Below are positions 28,046 to 36,794 of a DNA stretch of 64,000 nucleotides, piece after piece. The stretch spans positions 267,085 through 331,084 of the forward strand of contig JAEINU010000002.1 in the NCBI GenBank assembly GCA_016342685.1, given 5' to 3'. Position numbers and translations under genes: made by a program. Origin of the DNA: Bacteroidales bacterium (GTDB lineage: Bacteria > Bacteroidota > Bacteroidia > Bacteroidales > UBA12077). Under the pieces are notes generated by a model. That model saw only the letters and a list, made by a program, of their open reading frames with translations. It did no database searches and was not told the DNA's origin. Position 1 is the stretch's first letter. Every line of letters starts with the position of its first letter.

Positions 28046-28567
28046 TTATTTCTTTGTAAAAATTCGTGGAATCCATCTTCGAACCTTTTTCATGTACAAA
28101 GCATAACTATCACCAAATTTATTCAACAATAATTTCTCTTCGTGTTTCGCTATAAAATTGTAAAACAAGAAGATAAGCACAAATAAAATAAACAAGGGTG
28201 CGGAGTACATAATTATTGATACTCCTAAATAAAACAATAAAGCTCCTAAATACATTGGATGTCGAATGTAATCATAAACTTTTTCATGAATTAATTCTGG
28301 TTTTTCTCGTTTTGTTCCAAAAATAATCGCCATACTTTTTCTGGCAAGGTAAAATCCTATGGTTAAAATAATACTACCACAAGGAATTAATAACCATAAT
28401 GGAATATGCAAATAATCCGATTCTGATACTTTAAAAATAAATATATCTGCGATCCAAACAAGGATAAAAATAACTAGAAAAATTAATTGTCCTAAATCAC
28501 CAAATGGATGTTCTCCAGTTAAATCAGTTCTATCGGTGTGCTTTTTAACTTTAAGTTCTTTTTTCAT
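28046..28567 (-). CDS. Isoprenylcysteine carboxyl methyltransferase-like membrane protein
   Basis: A 173-residue protein with four or five membrane spans (about 27-45, 53-73, 105-135 and 136-150). The conserved ICMT/PEMT core YDYIRHPMYLGALLFYLG and the following KHEEKLLLNKFGDSYALYMKKVRRWIPR are clear. Bacterial members are methyltransferases of lipids or small molecules, or of unknown substrate; prenylated proteins are not expected here. It is downstream of the sigma-factor operon on the same strand but separated by a terminator, so it is probably read from its own promoter. Confidence 0.87.
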   Translation of the reverse strand: MKKELKVKKHTDRTDLTGEHPFGDLGQLIFLVIFILVWIADIFIFKVSESDYLHIPLWLLIPCGSIILTIGFYLARKSMAIIFGTKREKPELIHEKVYDYIRHPMYLGALLFYLGVSIIMYSAPLFILFVLIFLFYNFIAKHEEKLLLNKFGDSYALYMKKVRRWIPRIFTKK

Positions 28568-28580
28568 AATCTAAATTCTA

Positions 28581-28613
28581 AAAAAACCGTCAACTTTTAA
28601 TTAACGGCTTTTT
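28581..28613 (-). terminator. Rho-independent terminator, minus strand
   Basis: On the minus strand the stem is CCGTTAA / TTGACGG (one G-U pair) with a loop of about 9 nt, followed by a T6 run (A6 at 28581-28586). It ends the sigma-factor operon before the ICMT-like gene. Confidence 0.8.
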
Positions 28614-28618
28614 ACCAT

Positions 28619-29035
28619 TTATTTTTGCTCTTGTTCTTTTTTACGTTCTACATAATCTTTATACGATTGTTCGCCCTCATCCCACCAGAAATCGTCGAAA
28701 TGTCTCCAATTTTTCATACTATGGTCATTACAGCTTTTACCTTTCCAATGATCTAAAAAACTGCTTTTACTATGTGGATTCTTTTTGGAATGATCGTGAC
28801 CGTGCTTGAACCCGCCAAAGATTAGTCGTGCAAGAAGAACAATTCCTGCTGCTTGCCAAAACGTTATCGCTATCAAACCAAATATTTCTGGCATTAACCA
28901 ATTCCATAGTAACATTACAAAATATCCGAAAACAAATGCAAAACCTGCTGCTGCCAATGCTCCTAAAATAATAAACCCCAGAAATTTTAATCCTCTTAAA
29001 AAAGGATTTCTTTTGTCGTTATATTCTCTTTTCAT
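28619..29035 (-). CDS. Membrane-anchored histidine-rich protein of unknown function
   Basis: A 138-residue protein with two predicted spans (about 15-37 and 47-68) and a charged, aromatic and His-rich tail (GFKHGHDHSKKNPH, HWKGKSCNDH, HFDDFWWDEGEQ). I do not recognise a family. The tail is rich in residues that could bind metal, but no defined site can be named. It lies 27 bp downstream of an ECF sigma factor gene, the position often taken by an anti-sigma or regulated membrane protein; no anti-sigma domain is visible, so that role is only inference. Confidence 0.65.
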   Translation of the reverse strand: MKREYNDKRNPFLRGLKFLGFIILGALAAAGFAFVFGYFVMLLWNWLMPEIFGLIAITFWQAAGIVLLARLIFGGFKHGHDHSKKNPHSKSSFLDHWKGKSCNDHSMKNWRHFDDFWWDEGEQSYKDYVERKKEQEQK

Positions 29036-29062
29036 AATTCTTAAATTTTATATTTTCATTTT

Positions 29063-29629
29063 TTAATTTTCTTCTTCTACATACAAATTATCGAGCTCAA
29101 TAATTTCTTTTAATTTTTTAACTCCTCTGTGTTTCCACGATAAAAGAGTGCCCATGGGTATATCTAGTTCCTCCGATAATTCTTCAAATGTATATTCATC
29201 AATTTCTGTAGCTACAAATACCATTTGCTGATTTGGACTTAATTGTTTTAATGCCAACTGGATAGAATCATAAAACGTATTGTCATCAATCTCCTTATAA
29301 GAATTTTCCATTTCATTTGAAATGTTTTCCGAAATAAACTCCTCACCCTCATCGTTTACAAAATTTTCGAATGGAATTTCAGTTTTCGATTTTCTCTTAA
29401 AATCGTTTATCCTATTTCTTACTGATCGATAAACATAACCCGCAATATTTTCTAATTGCTCATCTAAATCCAATTTTGAGAATAAGTTCAAAGCCACATC
29501 TTGAACAATATCTTCGGCACTAACATCATAATACTTTTCGTTAAAATATCTCTTAACAAAGCCTACCAGATTTCTATATTCCGACGATATAAATGACCTA
29601 AGTCCAATATGTCCTTTTTCTCCTTCCAT
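29063..29629 (-). CDS. RNA polymerase sigma factor, ECF type
   Basis: A 188-residue protein with region 2 (LVGFVKRYFNEKYYDVSAEDIVQDVALNLFSKL, then GYVYRSVRNRINDFKRK) and region 4 (ALKQLSPNQQMVFVATEIDEYTFEELSEELDIPMGTLLSWKHRGVKKLKEII), joined by an acidic linker (about 100-125). Region 4 has the family's helix-turn-helix but with SWKHRG in place of the more usual SRLHRAR. It is the first gene of an operon with a His-rich membrane protein. Its promoter target is unknown. Confidence 0.93.
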   Translation of the reverse strand: MEGEKGHIGLRSFISSEYRNLVGFVKRYFNEKYYDVSAEDIVQDVALNLFSKLDLDEQLENIAGYVYRSVRNRINDFKRKSKTEIPFENFVNDEGEEFISENISNEMENSYKEIDDNTFYDSIQLALKQLSPNQQMVFVATEIDEYTFEELSEELDIPMGTLLSWKHRGVKKLKEIIELDNLYVEEEN

Positions 29630-29803
29630 ATTATACTTGACGTGATAAATTAAAATTATTGCAGTTTGATCTAAAAGATATCTAAAATCGATTTAAAAAT
29701 GTATTGTAACAATAATTAGTTTGTATCGTCCTATAATAAATTTAACACGCATCATACATAAGTCGATTACGTCTATAATAAAGTATAAAAATAGTTTAAA
29801 ACA

Positions 29804-32227
29804 ATGGTAAAAAACATAATTAAGCACAGTATCAGAGCATTAAATAGACAAAAAGGATATGTATTTATTAATATTATTGGCTTATCGATAGGAATAGCAT
29901 GTAGCTTATTAATATCCCTATTTGTAATTAACGAACTAAGTTACGATCAGTTTCATATTAAAAAAGATCGGATTTACCGAGTAAACTTACATGGGAAAAT
30001 TGGTGGTCAAGAAGCTCATGTTTCTTCAACAGCATCACCTGTTGGACCAACAATGCTAAGAGAATTTCCCGAAGTAGAAGATTTTACACGATACAACACT
30101 TGGGGTTCAACAGTTATAAAATATAATAACCAAAACTTTACCGAAGATAGGTTTGTACATGTCGATTCATCTTTCTTTAAGATCTTTTCGATTAATTTAT
30201 TGAAAGGAGATAAAAATACTGTTTTAAATACTCCATACACCTTAGTTTTAAGTGAAAGTACCGCCGCTAAAATCTTTGGAGAAGAAGATCCTATTGGGAA
30301 AATGGTGAAAGTTGGAACCGATTCTTCACTTTACAAAGTAGCTGGAGTTATGGAAGATATTCCCGACAACTCAAATTTTAGAGCAAATATTTATGGTTCC
30401 TTTTTATCAAGTAACCGAGCAAATGATGATCGCTGGTTATCTAATAGTTTTGAAACGTATGTTCTCCTAAAAGAAGGAGCTTCAGAAAATGGGGTAAATG
30501 AAAAATTTCATCCCATGCTTATCAAATATGTTGGTCCGCTAATTGAGCAATTTTTCGGAACTTCTTTTGACGAGTTTTTAACGAAAGGAAATGAATACCG
30601 ATATGAATTACAACCATTACTAAAAATTCATCTAGATCCAAGCATTGAGCATGAAGTTAAACCTGCCAACGATCCAAAATTCCTTTATATTTTTGGTGGA
30701 ATAGCAATTCTCATCATAGTTATTGCCGCCATCAATTTTATGAATTTATCAACAGCTCAAGCCGCAAAAAGAGCCAAAGAAGTTGGAATAAAAAAGGTAA
30801 GTGGTTCGTCCAGAGGAATGCTAATTCGTCAATTCATAACTGAATCATTATTCTTATCTTCTATATCTTTAATTTTTGCCATTTTAATTGTCGAACTATC
30901 ATTGCCATTCTTTAATAAAATCCTGAATTCAAATCTGTTTCTTGATTATTCTTCTTGGTATACCATTCCTGGATTAATAATAATTTCAATACTTGTTGGG
31001 CTTTTAGCAGGTAGTTATCCAGCGTTTTTCTTATCATCGTTTAAACCTGTAAGTGTTTTAAAAGGCAGTGTGAATAATAGTATGAAAAACGGTAAGCTAA
31101 GAAGTGTACTTGTTGTTCTTCAATTTAGTATTTCAATTATTCTTATTGTTGGAACATTAATCATATTTAAACAAATTAATTATATGATTAATAAGGATAT
31201 GGGATTTAACAAAGATAAGCTTGTTGTTATAAATAGAGCCGATGTTTTAGGAAAGAAAATAAAGCCATTTAAAGCAGAGTTATTAAAGTTACCCGGAATT
31301 GTAAATATTAGCGCATCAACCGCAGCTCCATCTCATAATAACAACGGAAATGGTTACACGATTGAAGGTCGCGATCAGGAATCATTTCTACTAGAAACAA
31401 ATTGGGTCGATTATGATTATTTTGAAACCTATGGCATTAAATTAAAATCGGGTCGATTGTTTAATCGAGAATTTCCAACCGATCAAGAGGCTTGCGTAGT
31501 AAATTACAGTGCTGTTCAAAATTTCGGATTAGAAAATCCTTTCGAAATACGATTTAACGTTTCAAATGATGCTCCTGATGGTGAAAAACAATATATGCCA
31601 ATTATAGGAGTAGTAGAAAATTTCCATTTTAGGTCACTTCACAGTAAAATCGAACCTTACATTTTCCGATTTAAGAATGATGATATTTTATGGGGATATA
31701 TATCTATTCGATTAGCGAATGATGCTCCAAAAAATACTTTAAAGGAAATCGAAAATAAATGGAAAGAATTAACTTCAAACGAACCTCTACAATATTTCTT
31801 TATGGACGAGAGTTTGAAAACACTTTACAACGAAGAACAACAAAATGCTAAATTATCTATTGTATTTACAATACTTGCGATTATTATTGCTGCATTAGGG
31901 TTATTTGGACTTACTTCATTCACTGTTGAGCAACGAACCAAAGAAATAGGAATACGCAAAGCATTAGGAGCAACTGTTGGAAATATCTTTTATATCATTT
32001 CAAAAGAAATAATTGTTTTGGTAGCTATCTCGACTTTAATAGCTTGGCCAATTATATACTTTGTTTCTAACAATTGGTTGCAAAACTACCATTATAAAAT
32101 AACGTTAAATGTGCTTGATTTCTTAATTGGATTTATAATAGCAATGACAATTGCAGTTTTAACAATTAGTTATAGAACAATTAAATCGGCAAAACGAAAT
32201 CCTTCAGAATCGTTAAGATACGAATAG
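29804..32227 (+). CDS. FtsX-like ABC transporter permease (full length)
   Basis: An 807-residue permease with the full duplicated architecture: N-terminal span about 20-42 (GYVFINIIGLSIGIACSLLISLFV), MacB_PCD domain, FtsX spans after KRAKEVGIKKVSGSSRGMLIRQFITES, a middle span about 425-445, a second periplasmic domain and last spans after RTKEIGIRKALGATVGNIFYIIS. It ends RNPSESLRYE. It is the best conserved of the five permeases in the window, is monocistronic, and ends at a bidirectional terminator. No ATPase is nearby. Confidence 0.92.
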   Translation: MVKNIIKHSIRALNRQKGYVFINIIGLSIGIACSLLISLFVINELSYDQFHIKKDRIYRVNLHGKIGGQEAHVSSTASPVGPTMLREFPEVEDFTRYNTWGSTVIKYNNQNFTEDRFVHVDSSFFKIFSINLLKGDKNTVLNTPYTLVLSESTAAKIFGEEDPIGKMVKVGTDSSLYKVAGVMEDIPDNSNFRANIYGSFLSSNRANDDRWLSNSFETYVLLKEGASENGVNEKFHPMLIKYVGPLIEQFFGTSFDEFLTKGNEYRYELQPLLKIHLDPSIEHEVKPANDPKFLYIFGGIAILIIVIAAINFMNLSTAQAAKRAKEVGIKKVSGSSRGMLIRQFITESLFLSSISLIFAILIVELSLPFFNKILNSNLFLDYSSWYTIPGLIIISILVGLLAGSYPAFFLSSFKPVSVLKGSVNNSMKNGKLRSVLVVLQFSISIILIVGTLIIFKQINYMINKDMGFNKDKLVVINRADVLGKKIKPFKAELLKLPGIVNISASTAAPSHNNNGNGYTIEGRDQESFLLETNWVDYDYFETYGIKLKSGRLFNREFPTDQEACVVNYSAVQNFGLENPFEIRFNVSNDAPDGEKQYMPIIGVVENFHFRSLHSKIEPYIFRFKNDDILWGYISIRLANDAPKNTLKEIENKWKELTSNEPLQYFFMDESLKTLYNEEQQNAKLSIVFTILAIIIAALGLFGLTSFTVEQRTKEIGIRKALGATVGNIFYIISKEIIVLVAISTLIAWPIIYFVSNNWLQNYHYKITLNVLDFLIGFIIAMTIAVLTISYRTIKSAKRNPSESLRYE

Positions 32228-32236
32228 CACAAAAGC

Positions 32237-32268
32237 AAAAGAGCGAGATAATACATCTCGCTCTTTTT
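32237..32268. terminator. Bidirectional Rho-independent terminator
   Basis: A 9-bp stem GAGCGAGAT / ATCTCGCTC (32241-32249 with 32255-32263), loop AATAC, flanked by AAAA and TTTTT. It serves the permease gene (plus) and the convergent redox-protein gene (minus). Confidence 0.92.
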
Positions 32269-32284
32269 ATATACTAACTATTTA

Positions 32285-32722
32285 TTAATTTAATATTTCG
32301 TCGAGAATTTCAACTGCTGTAGTAACAAACAACGTACATTTCGTATTAAAAACATCTGCTTTCTCAGCCTCTTTCTTTCCTTTTTCGGTATTTAAATCAA
32401 AAGAAATTAAAGCCTTACAATTAGTCGATTGATGTTTTTGTGCAAATCGTTTCGAGAACTCTTGAACCAAAGCATTTGTTTCATCATTTGAAACCTCGGT
32501 TCCGTTAATTACTCTGCCCCTTAAATACCCGATAACCATGTATGCTCCTGTTGCAGCACCACAAGTTCCTTGCATACCTCCCATTCCACCACCAAAGCCT
32601 GAAGCTATTCGGATAGCCTTGTCTTCATCTAATTCTAAAATATCGGCAAATGATGCGATTACTGATTGTGCACAATTAAGTCCTTGGGAGTATAATTTTA
32701 AAGCTTTATCTGATCTATTCAT
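32285..32722 (-). CDS. C_GCAxxG_C_C family putative redox protein
   Basis: A 145-residue protein with the spaced cysteines of this family: LNCAQSV near residue 17, GFGGGMGGMQGTCGAATGAYMVIGY, then NCKALI and a late NTKCTLFVTTAVEIL. The central motif has C-G-A-A-T-G. Family members are thought to be redox-active or to carry a cofactor; the reaction is unknown. It overlaps no other gene but starts 2 bp after a small acidic protein gene, so both share a transcript. Confidence 0.9.
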   Translation of the reverse strand: MNRSDKALKLYSQGLNCAQSVIASFADILELDEDKAIRIASGFGGGMGGMQGTCGAATGAYMVIGYLRGRVINGTEVSNDETNALVQEFSKRFAQKHQSTNCKALISFDLNTEKGKKEAEKADVFNTKCTLFVTTAVEILDEILN

Positions 32723-32724
32723 TT

Positions 32725-32973
32725 TTAACTAGCGAACTTCCTTCTATTAATAACTTGATTAAACTTTTCAGCAAAAATATTGCTGCAATTTACCAATTTA
32801 TATTTAGGAACAAAAGGTTCTGTTAAATCTAACTCAACCAGTGCTTTTGGATTCTTTTCTAAATAACCAATAACTTTTAAATAATCTTTTACAACATCGT
32901 ATTCAATATAATCTAAATCAAGAGGATCTTTTAAAACCACCTCTTCTCCATCTTTATAACAAGTAAGTTTCAT
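32725..32973 (-). CDS. Small protein of unknown function
   Basis: An 82-residue soluble protein (MKLTCYKDGEEVVLKDPLD ... IFAEKFNQVINRRKF) with no motif I recognise. The 2-bp spacing to the following C_GCAxxG_C_C gene and the matching base composition support a real coding gene. The 256-bp gap upstream (to 33230) holds nothing I can name beyond AT-rich DNA. Confidence 0.6.
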   Translation of the reverse strand: MKLTCYKDGEEVVLKDPLDLDYIEYDVVKDYLKVIGYLEKNPKALVELDLTEPFVPKYKLVNCSNIFAEKFNQVINRRKFAS

Positions 32974-33229
32974 ATATGGGTGTTTAATTTCTTCGTAATT
33001 TGCAAAAATCAGACCAAAAAGTAAATTGATCTCAAATAAGGTATTTTATTATTCCAATCCACTAAACCATACGAACGTTTCTTAATCGGATTATCTTTTG
33101 TATTGATGCATTTTTTTTGAAAATAGTTGCGTCAAATTTTCAATTAAGTGAACAATTTAATACCTTGATAGTTCAAATAAAGGATATTAAGATGAAGTGA
33201 AAATGAAGTTTCATTAAAAACAGATACTT

Positions 33230-33754
33230 ATGAACCATCTAAAAACAACTCTTTTTGTTTTAATTCTATTTTCGTATAGTGCTTTGGCACAAATTAATAT
33301 AAACAAATTAACTCCAGAACAATATTTTGATTTCTGGGTTGGTGAGTGGGAATTAACTTGGGAAACAGCCTCCGAAATTAGAACTGGCGTAAACATTATC
33401 GATAAAATTTTGAATGATAAAATAATTCAGGAGTACTTTTCGGTAACTAGTGATCCTAACATGGAAGGTTTTACAGGAAAAAGCTGGAGTGTATATAATT
33501 CTCAGTCCAGCACATGGACACAAACCTGGGTCGATAATCAAGGTTCGTATTTTCTATTCGTAGGCGAAATTGACGGTGATAATAGAATCTTTAAACGTAG
33601 CATTGTAAAATCCGACGGGAGTGAAATTTTACAACGAATGGTTTTTTATGATATTAAAAAAGATTCGTTCGTCTGGAACTGGGAAACTTCCACAGATTCA
33701 GGTGTAACCTGGAATTTGAAATGGAAAATTCAGTATAAAAGAAAAGGTATTTAA
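33230..33754 (+). CDS. Secreted DUF1579-like/lipocalin-type protein
   Basis: A 174-residue protein with a signal peptide (1-20, ending ALAQ). The mature part begins FDFWVGEWELTWE, the opening strand typical of DUF1579-like calycin domains, and continues as a beta barrel with WTQTWVDNQGSYFLF, RSIVKSDGSEILQRMVFYDI and FVWNWETSTDSGVTWNLKWKIQY. Function is unknown; proteins of this kind are often found as periplasmic or extracellular beta-barrel proteins. It is monocistronic and is followed by a palindromic repeat. Confidence 0.75.
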   Translation: MNHLKTTLFVLILFSYSALAQININKLTPEQYFDFWVGEWELTWETASEIRTGVNIIDKILNDKIIQEYFSVTSDPNMEGFTGKSWSVYNSQSSTWTQTWVDNQGSYFLFVGEIDGDNRIFKRSIVKSDGSEILQRMVFYDIKKDSFVWNWETSTDSGVTWNLKWKIQYKRKGI

Positions 33755-33780
33755 TCCAACAGAAGAATTAAAAATAAAAT

Positions 33781-33838
33781 CTTCGACTTGCTCAATATGA
33801 CTTTTTTGTAGCACCATGTCATATTGAGCCGGTCGAAG
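33781..33838. repeat. REP-like palindromic element
   Basis: An imperfect hairpin: CTTCGAC (33781-33787) pairs with GTCGAAG (33832-33838), a 3x3 internal loop follows, then CTCAATATGAC (33791-33801) pairs exactly with GTCATATTGAG (33818-33828). The loop is 16 nt. The CTTCGAC...CTCAnnATGAC / GTCATnnTGAG...GTCGAAG form is, from memory, a dispersed intergenic repeat in many Bacteroidota genomes. It sits between two convergent genes. Confidence 0.7.
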
Positions 33839-33882
33839 TATTCACTCTCAAAGTGCAACTTTGATCACGAACATTAATCAAA

Positions 33883-35007
33883 CTACTTTTTCAATTCTTT
33901 TTTAGCAATTGTTTTATCTCCTTGGATTATCTCCAAATAATAAACACCGTCTTGTTCTTTGGATAAATCTATCTCTCCAGAATATGTTCCATTAAACTTC
34001 TTGATTTTTTTTGAATAAACCTTTTTACCATTGGAATCTTCTACATGTATTTGAATAGTTTCCTTTTTTTCAAGTAAAAGTTCTATCTTGAAAATATTTT
34101 TTTCTTTATCTTGAATTATTTTGACTTTGCTTAGCTTTTTAGAATTCTCTTTTTTAAAATCTTCATCAGTAATATCGGCCTTTACAACATACTTACCTTC
34201 TCCGGTTTTATACTTAACAATCTTAACAGTTTCTCCAGATCCTTCCAAGGTTTCTTGTAACTCAACCATCATTTTATCATCGAATTCGTCCTCATCAACA
34301 ATTACTTCAATTGTTTTTGTATCACCATCACCCTTTTTAATAATAATTTCGGAAACTGCTATATTATCATCTAAGGTGGAAATAACTTTAACATGACCTT
34401 TCTCATTTACATCAACGTCCATATCGTCTGTAATTGTGATAACTCTTACATCTGAATCTCCTTTATTTTCATTCCAAACATATGCCTTAGAATGTGCCGA
34501 TTTTGAGATCAGAACTTTCTTTCCATCTTTTGATTCATAAACCTTATCATTGCCAACCACATAGATATATTCCTTTTTTACTTTTAACGAATCGTCGCCA
34601 ATTATAGTAAACTCATTGGTTGTTTCAATAATTTTCTCACCGTCTATCATCTCAATAATAGCGTGTTTATCTAAATCAAATTCATCATCCCCTGTTTTCG
34701 AAATCCAGATATGCTTCACTTTATCAGAATCAATATCATCTAAATTCTTGCTTATAAATTGAATGCTGTGATCTCCGTCAATATCTAATGATTTTAATAT
34801 ACTATCAATCTTTTCTTTATTAATTTTTCCATCAGAATAAAAATAAATATCGCCATGCTCAGTCGATTCAAATGTAGTATCCAACTTAATGGTTTCTCCA
34901 TTTTCACTTTTAATAACCTTAACCTGTATTTTCTTATTTTCTTGTGCATTAAGGAATAATACCGATAAAAAAAGAACTGCTGTAATTAGTAAAATTTTGT
35001 TTTTCAT
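33883..35007 (-). CDS. Secreted protein with T9SS type A-like C-terminal domain
   Basis: A 374-residue protein with a signal peptide (1-21, ending LNAQ). The middle (about 25-290) is highly charged, Asp/Lys/Glu-rich and beta-prone, with no named domain. The last 75 residues (IFKIELLLEKKETIQIHVEDSNGKKVY ... DLSKEQDGVYYLEIIQGDKTIAKKELKK) follow the type IX secretion sorting-domain pattern, ending in the G-x-Y-Y-L-x-I-x-x-G and basic terminus. It is divergent from the two-component kinase gene (about 170 bp between start codons), which suggests it is a target or an input of that system (inference). Confidence 0.75.
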   Translation of the reverse strand: MKNKILLITAVLFLSVLFLNAQENKKIQVKVIKSENGETIKLDTTFESTEHGDIYFYSDGKINKEKIDSILKSLDIDGDHSIQFISKNLDDIDSDKVKHIWISKTGDDEFDLDKHAIIEMIDGEKIIETTNEFTIIGDDSLKVKKEYIYVVGNDKVYESKDGKKVLISKSAHSKAYVWNENKGDSDVRVITITDDMDVDVNEKGHVKVISTLDDNIAVSEIIIKKGDGDTKTIEVIVDEDEFDDKMMVELQETLEGSGETVKIVKYKTGEGKYVVKADITDEDFKKENSKKLSKVKIIQDKEKNIFKIELLLEKKETIQIHVEDSNGKKVYSKKIKKFNGTYSGEIDLSKEQDGVYYLEIIQGDKTIAKKELKK

Positions 35008-35146
35008 CTTTTTGTTTTTATAAGTTATAAAATATCAATTTCTATTTTAAAACAAAGCTACAAGAGATTGCAATTCAATAGAGTTAAGAGCTTCTTAAAA
35101 ACAGTTAAAGAAATGTTAAAGTTTAAAATCATCGGTTTATAATATT

Positions 35147-35154
35147 TATCTTTG
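35147..35154 (+). promoter_or_regulatory. Candidate Bacteroidota -7 element upstream of the kinase gene
   Basis: TATCTTTG fits the TAnnTTTG -7 consensus of the phylum and lies 24 bp before the ATG at 35178. No clear TTG is present at the -33 position, so this is a weak call. Confidence 0.25.
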
Positions 35155-35177
35155 AATTGGATTTAGAGATTCTAGAG

Positions 35178-36794
35178 ATGAAAAAATACATGCTTCAAAT
35201 ACTTGTAATACTAATGACCGTTTCGTTAATTGGTATTATTGCGGTTCAATTATTTTGGATAAGTAATGCTATTGAAGTAAAAGAGTCTGAATATGAGGAA
35301 AATATCCGTGAAGCTCTTGAAAACATCATCGATAAGATAGAACGAAAAAGAGCTGTGGTTTTTATTTCTGAAAAGCTAAATGAAATAACAATCAAAAGAA
35401 TTGGAGATAAAGATATTTCGAAAAATCAGTTTATTGAATATTTCCAAGATGATACTGTTTTTCAGGTAAAATCAGATGATTCAAATTACAATCCAAAAAA
35501 GAAGATTAAATACGATATTGTAACAAAAAAAACGAATTCAAGCAAAAATCATGTAAAAATTATTGAAAGCTCGTCGCAAAGTAATGTAAGTGCTTCTATT
35601 AAATATACACATGGCAATGAAGATATTATTTTAATTGATGACAAACATTTAGATAGTGATAGTACTTGGGTAACAACCGAAATATATTACGATGTTTTTG
35701 ATGACATGCTAAATGAATATGAATTACGAAATAATCCTGTCGAGAAACAATTAGAACTCGACAAACTAGATACTTTAATCCGAAATGAAATTCTGGAGAA
35801 AGGATTTGGCGATAAATATGAGTATGCTATAATTGATTCAAAAATCGACACTATTTACAAACAAACAGAAGGTTTTAAAAATGAAACCCTTGAAAAATCT
35901 TTTAAGTCCAGTCTATTCCCCGATGCTCTAATAAATAAAACAATTTTCTTGCATTTATATATACCTGGAAAAAACAACTTTATTTACAATTCAATTGCAA
36001 GCATGTTACTCGCTTCTATTTTTTTTACATTAGTTATTATCCTGATCTTCTTTATAACAATTCGAATCGCTTTTCGACAAAAGAAAATTTCCGAAATCAA
36101 ATCCGATTTTATAAACAATATGACGCATGAATTTAAGACTCCAATTGCAACAATTTCATTGGCCGCCGACTCTATTCGGAATTCAAAAATAATACATGAT
36201 GAAGAAAAAGTAAATCAATACATTAATATTATTAAGGAAGAAAACCAAAGAATGAACAATCAGGTGGAAAGCGTTTTACAAATGTCTTTGCTTGAAAAGG
36301 AAAAGTTTAAAGTACATTTATCAGAACATGATGTTCAGGAATTAATCGGAAAAGTTCTTAAGAATATTGAAATACAAATTCAACAAAAACAAGGTAAGTT
36401 AAACGTTAATTTTGCAGCAGAAAATCCATTTACGTTGGTTGACGAAACACACTTTCTAAATGTGATTCATAACTTACTTGATAATGCTATAAAATACTCA
36501 AAAGACGACTTAAATATTTCATTAAAAACACACAATCAGAATGAAAATATTATAATCGAAATTCAGGATAATGGCATTGGAATAAAAAAGGAAGATCTGG
36601 TTCGAATTTTCGACAAATTCTATCGTGTATCGACTGGGAACATTCATAATGTAAAAGGCTTTGGACTAGGATTAAGTTATGTAAAAGCGATTATTTCTGA
36701 GTTTGATGGTACAATTTCTGCAAATAGTGAATTTGGCAAAGGATCCAAATTCATTCTTATTTTACCTGTAATACCTATTAATAATGGAAAATAG
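35178..36794 (+). CDS. Sensor histidine kinase, RprX-like
   Basis: The ATG at 35178 (538 residues) is preferred to an in-frame TTG at 35157. A span at about 5-25 and another at about 273-298 flank a long, Lys/Asp-rich periplasmic sensor domain (about 26-270). The cytoplasmic part has HisKA with the H box NNMTHEFKTPIATISLAADSI, the N box HNLLDNAIKYS, G1 IQDNGIGIK, the F box IFDKFYRV and G2 VKGFGLGLSYVKAI. There is no obvious HAMP domain. The EFKTPIATI H box is typical of RprX/CpxA-like Bacteroidota kinases. It overlaps its OmpR-type regulator by 11 bp and faces a secreted charged protein. Confidence 0.93.
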   Translation: MKKYMLQILVILMTVSLIGIIAVQLFWISNAIEVKESEYEENIREALENIIDKIERKRAVVFISEKLNEITIKRIGDKDISKNQFIEYFQDDTVFQVKSDDSNYNPKKKIKYDIVTKKTNSSKNHVKIIESSSQSNVSASIKYTHGNEDIILIDDKHLDSDSTWVTTEIYYDVFDDMLNEYELRNNPVEKQLELDKLDTLIRNEILEKGFGDKYEYAIIDSKIDTIYKQTEGFKNETLEKSFKSSLFPDALINKTIFLHLYIPGKNNFIYNSIASMLLASIFFTLVIILIFFITIRIAFRQKKISEIKSDFINNMTHEFKTPIATISLAADSIRNSKIIHDEEKVNQYINIIKEENQRMNNQVESVLQMSLLEKEKFKVHLSEHDVQELIGKVLKNIEIQIQQKQGKLNVNFAAENPFTLVDETHFLNVIHNLLDNAIKYSKDDLNISLKTHNQNENIIIEIQDNGIGIKKEDLVRIFDKFYRVSTGNIHNVKGFGLGLSYVKAIISEFDGTISANSEFGKGSKFILILPVIPINNGK

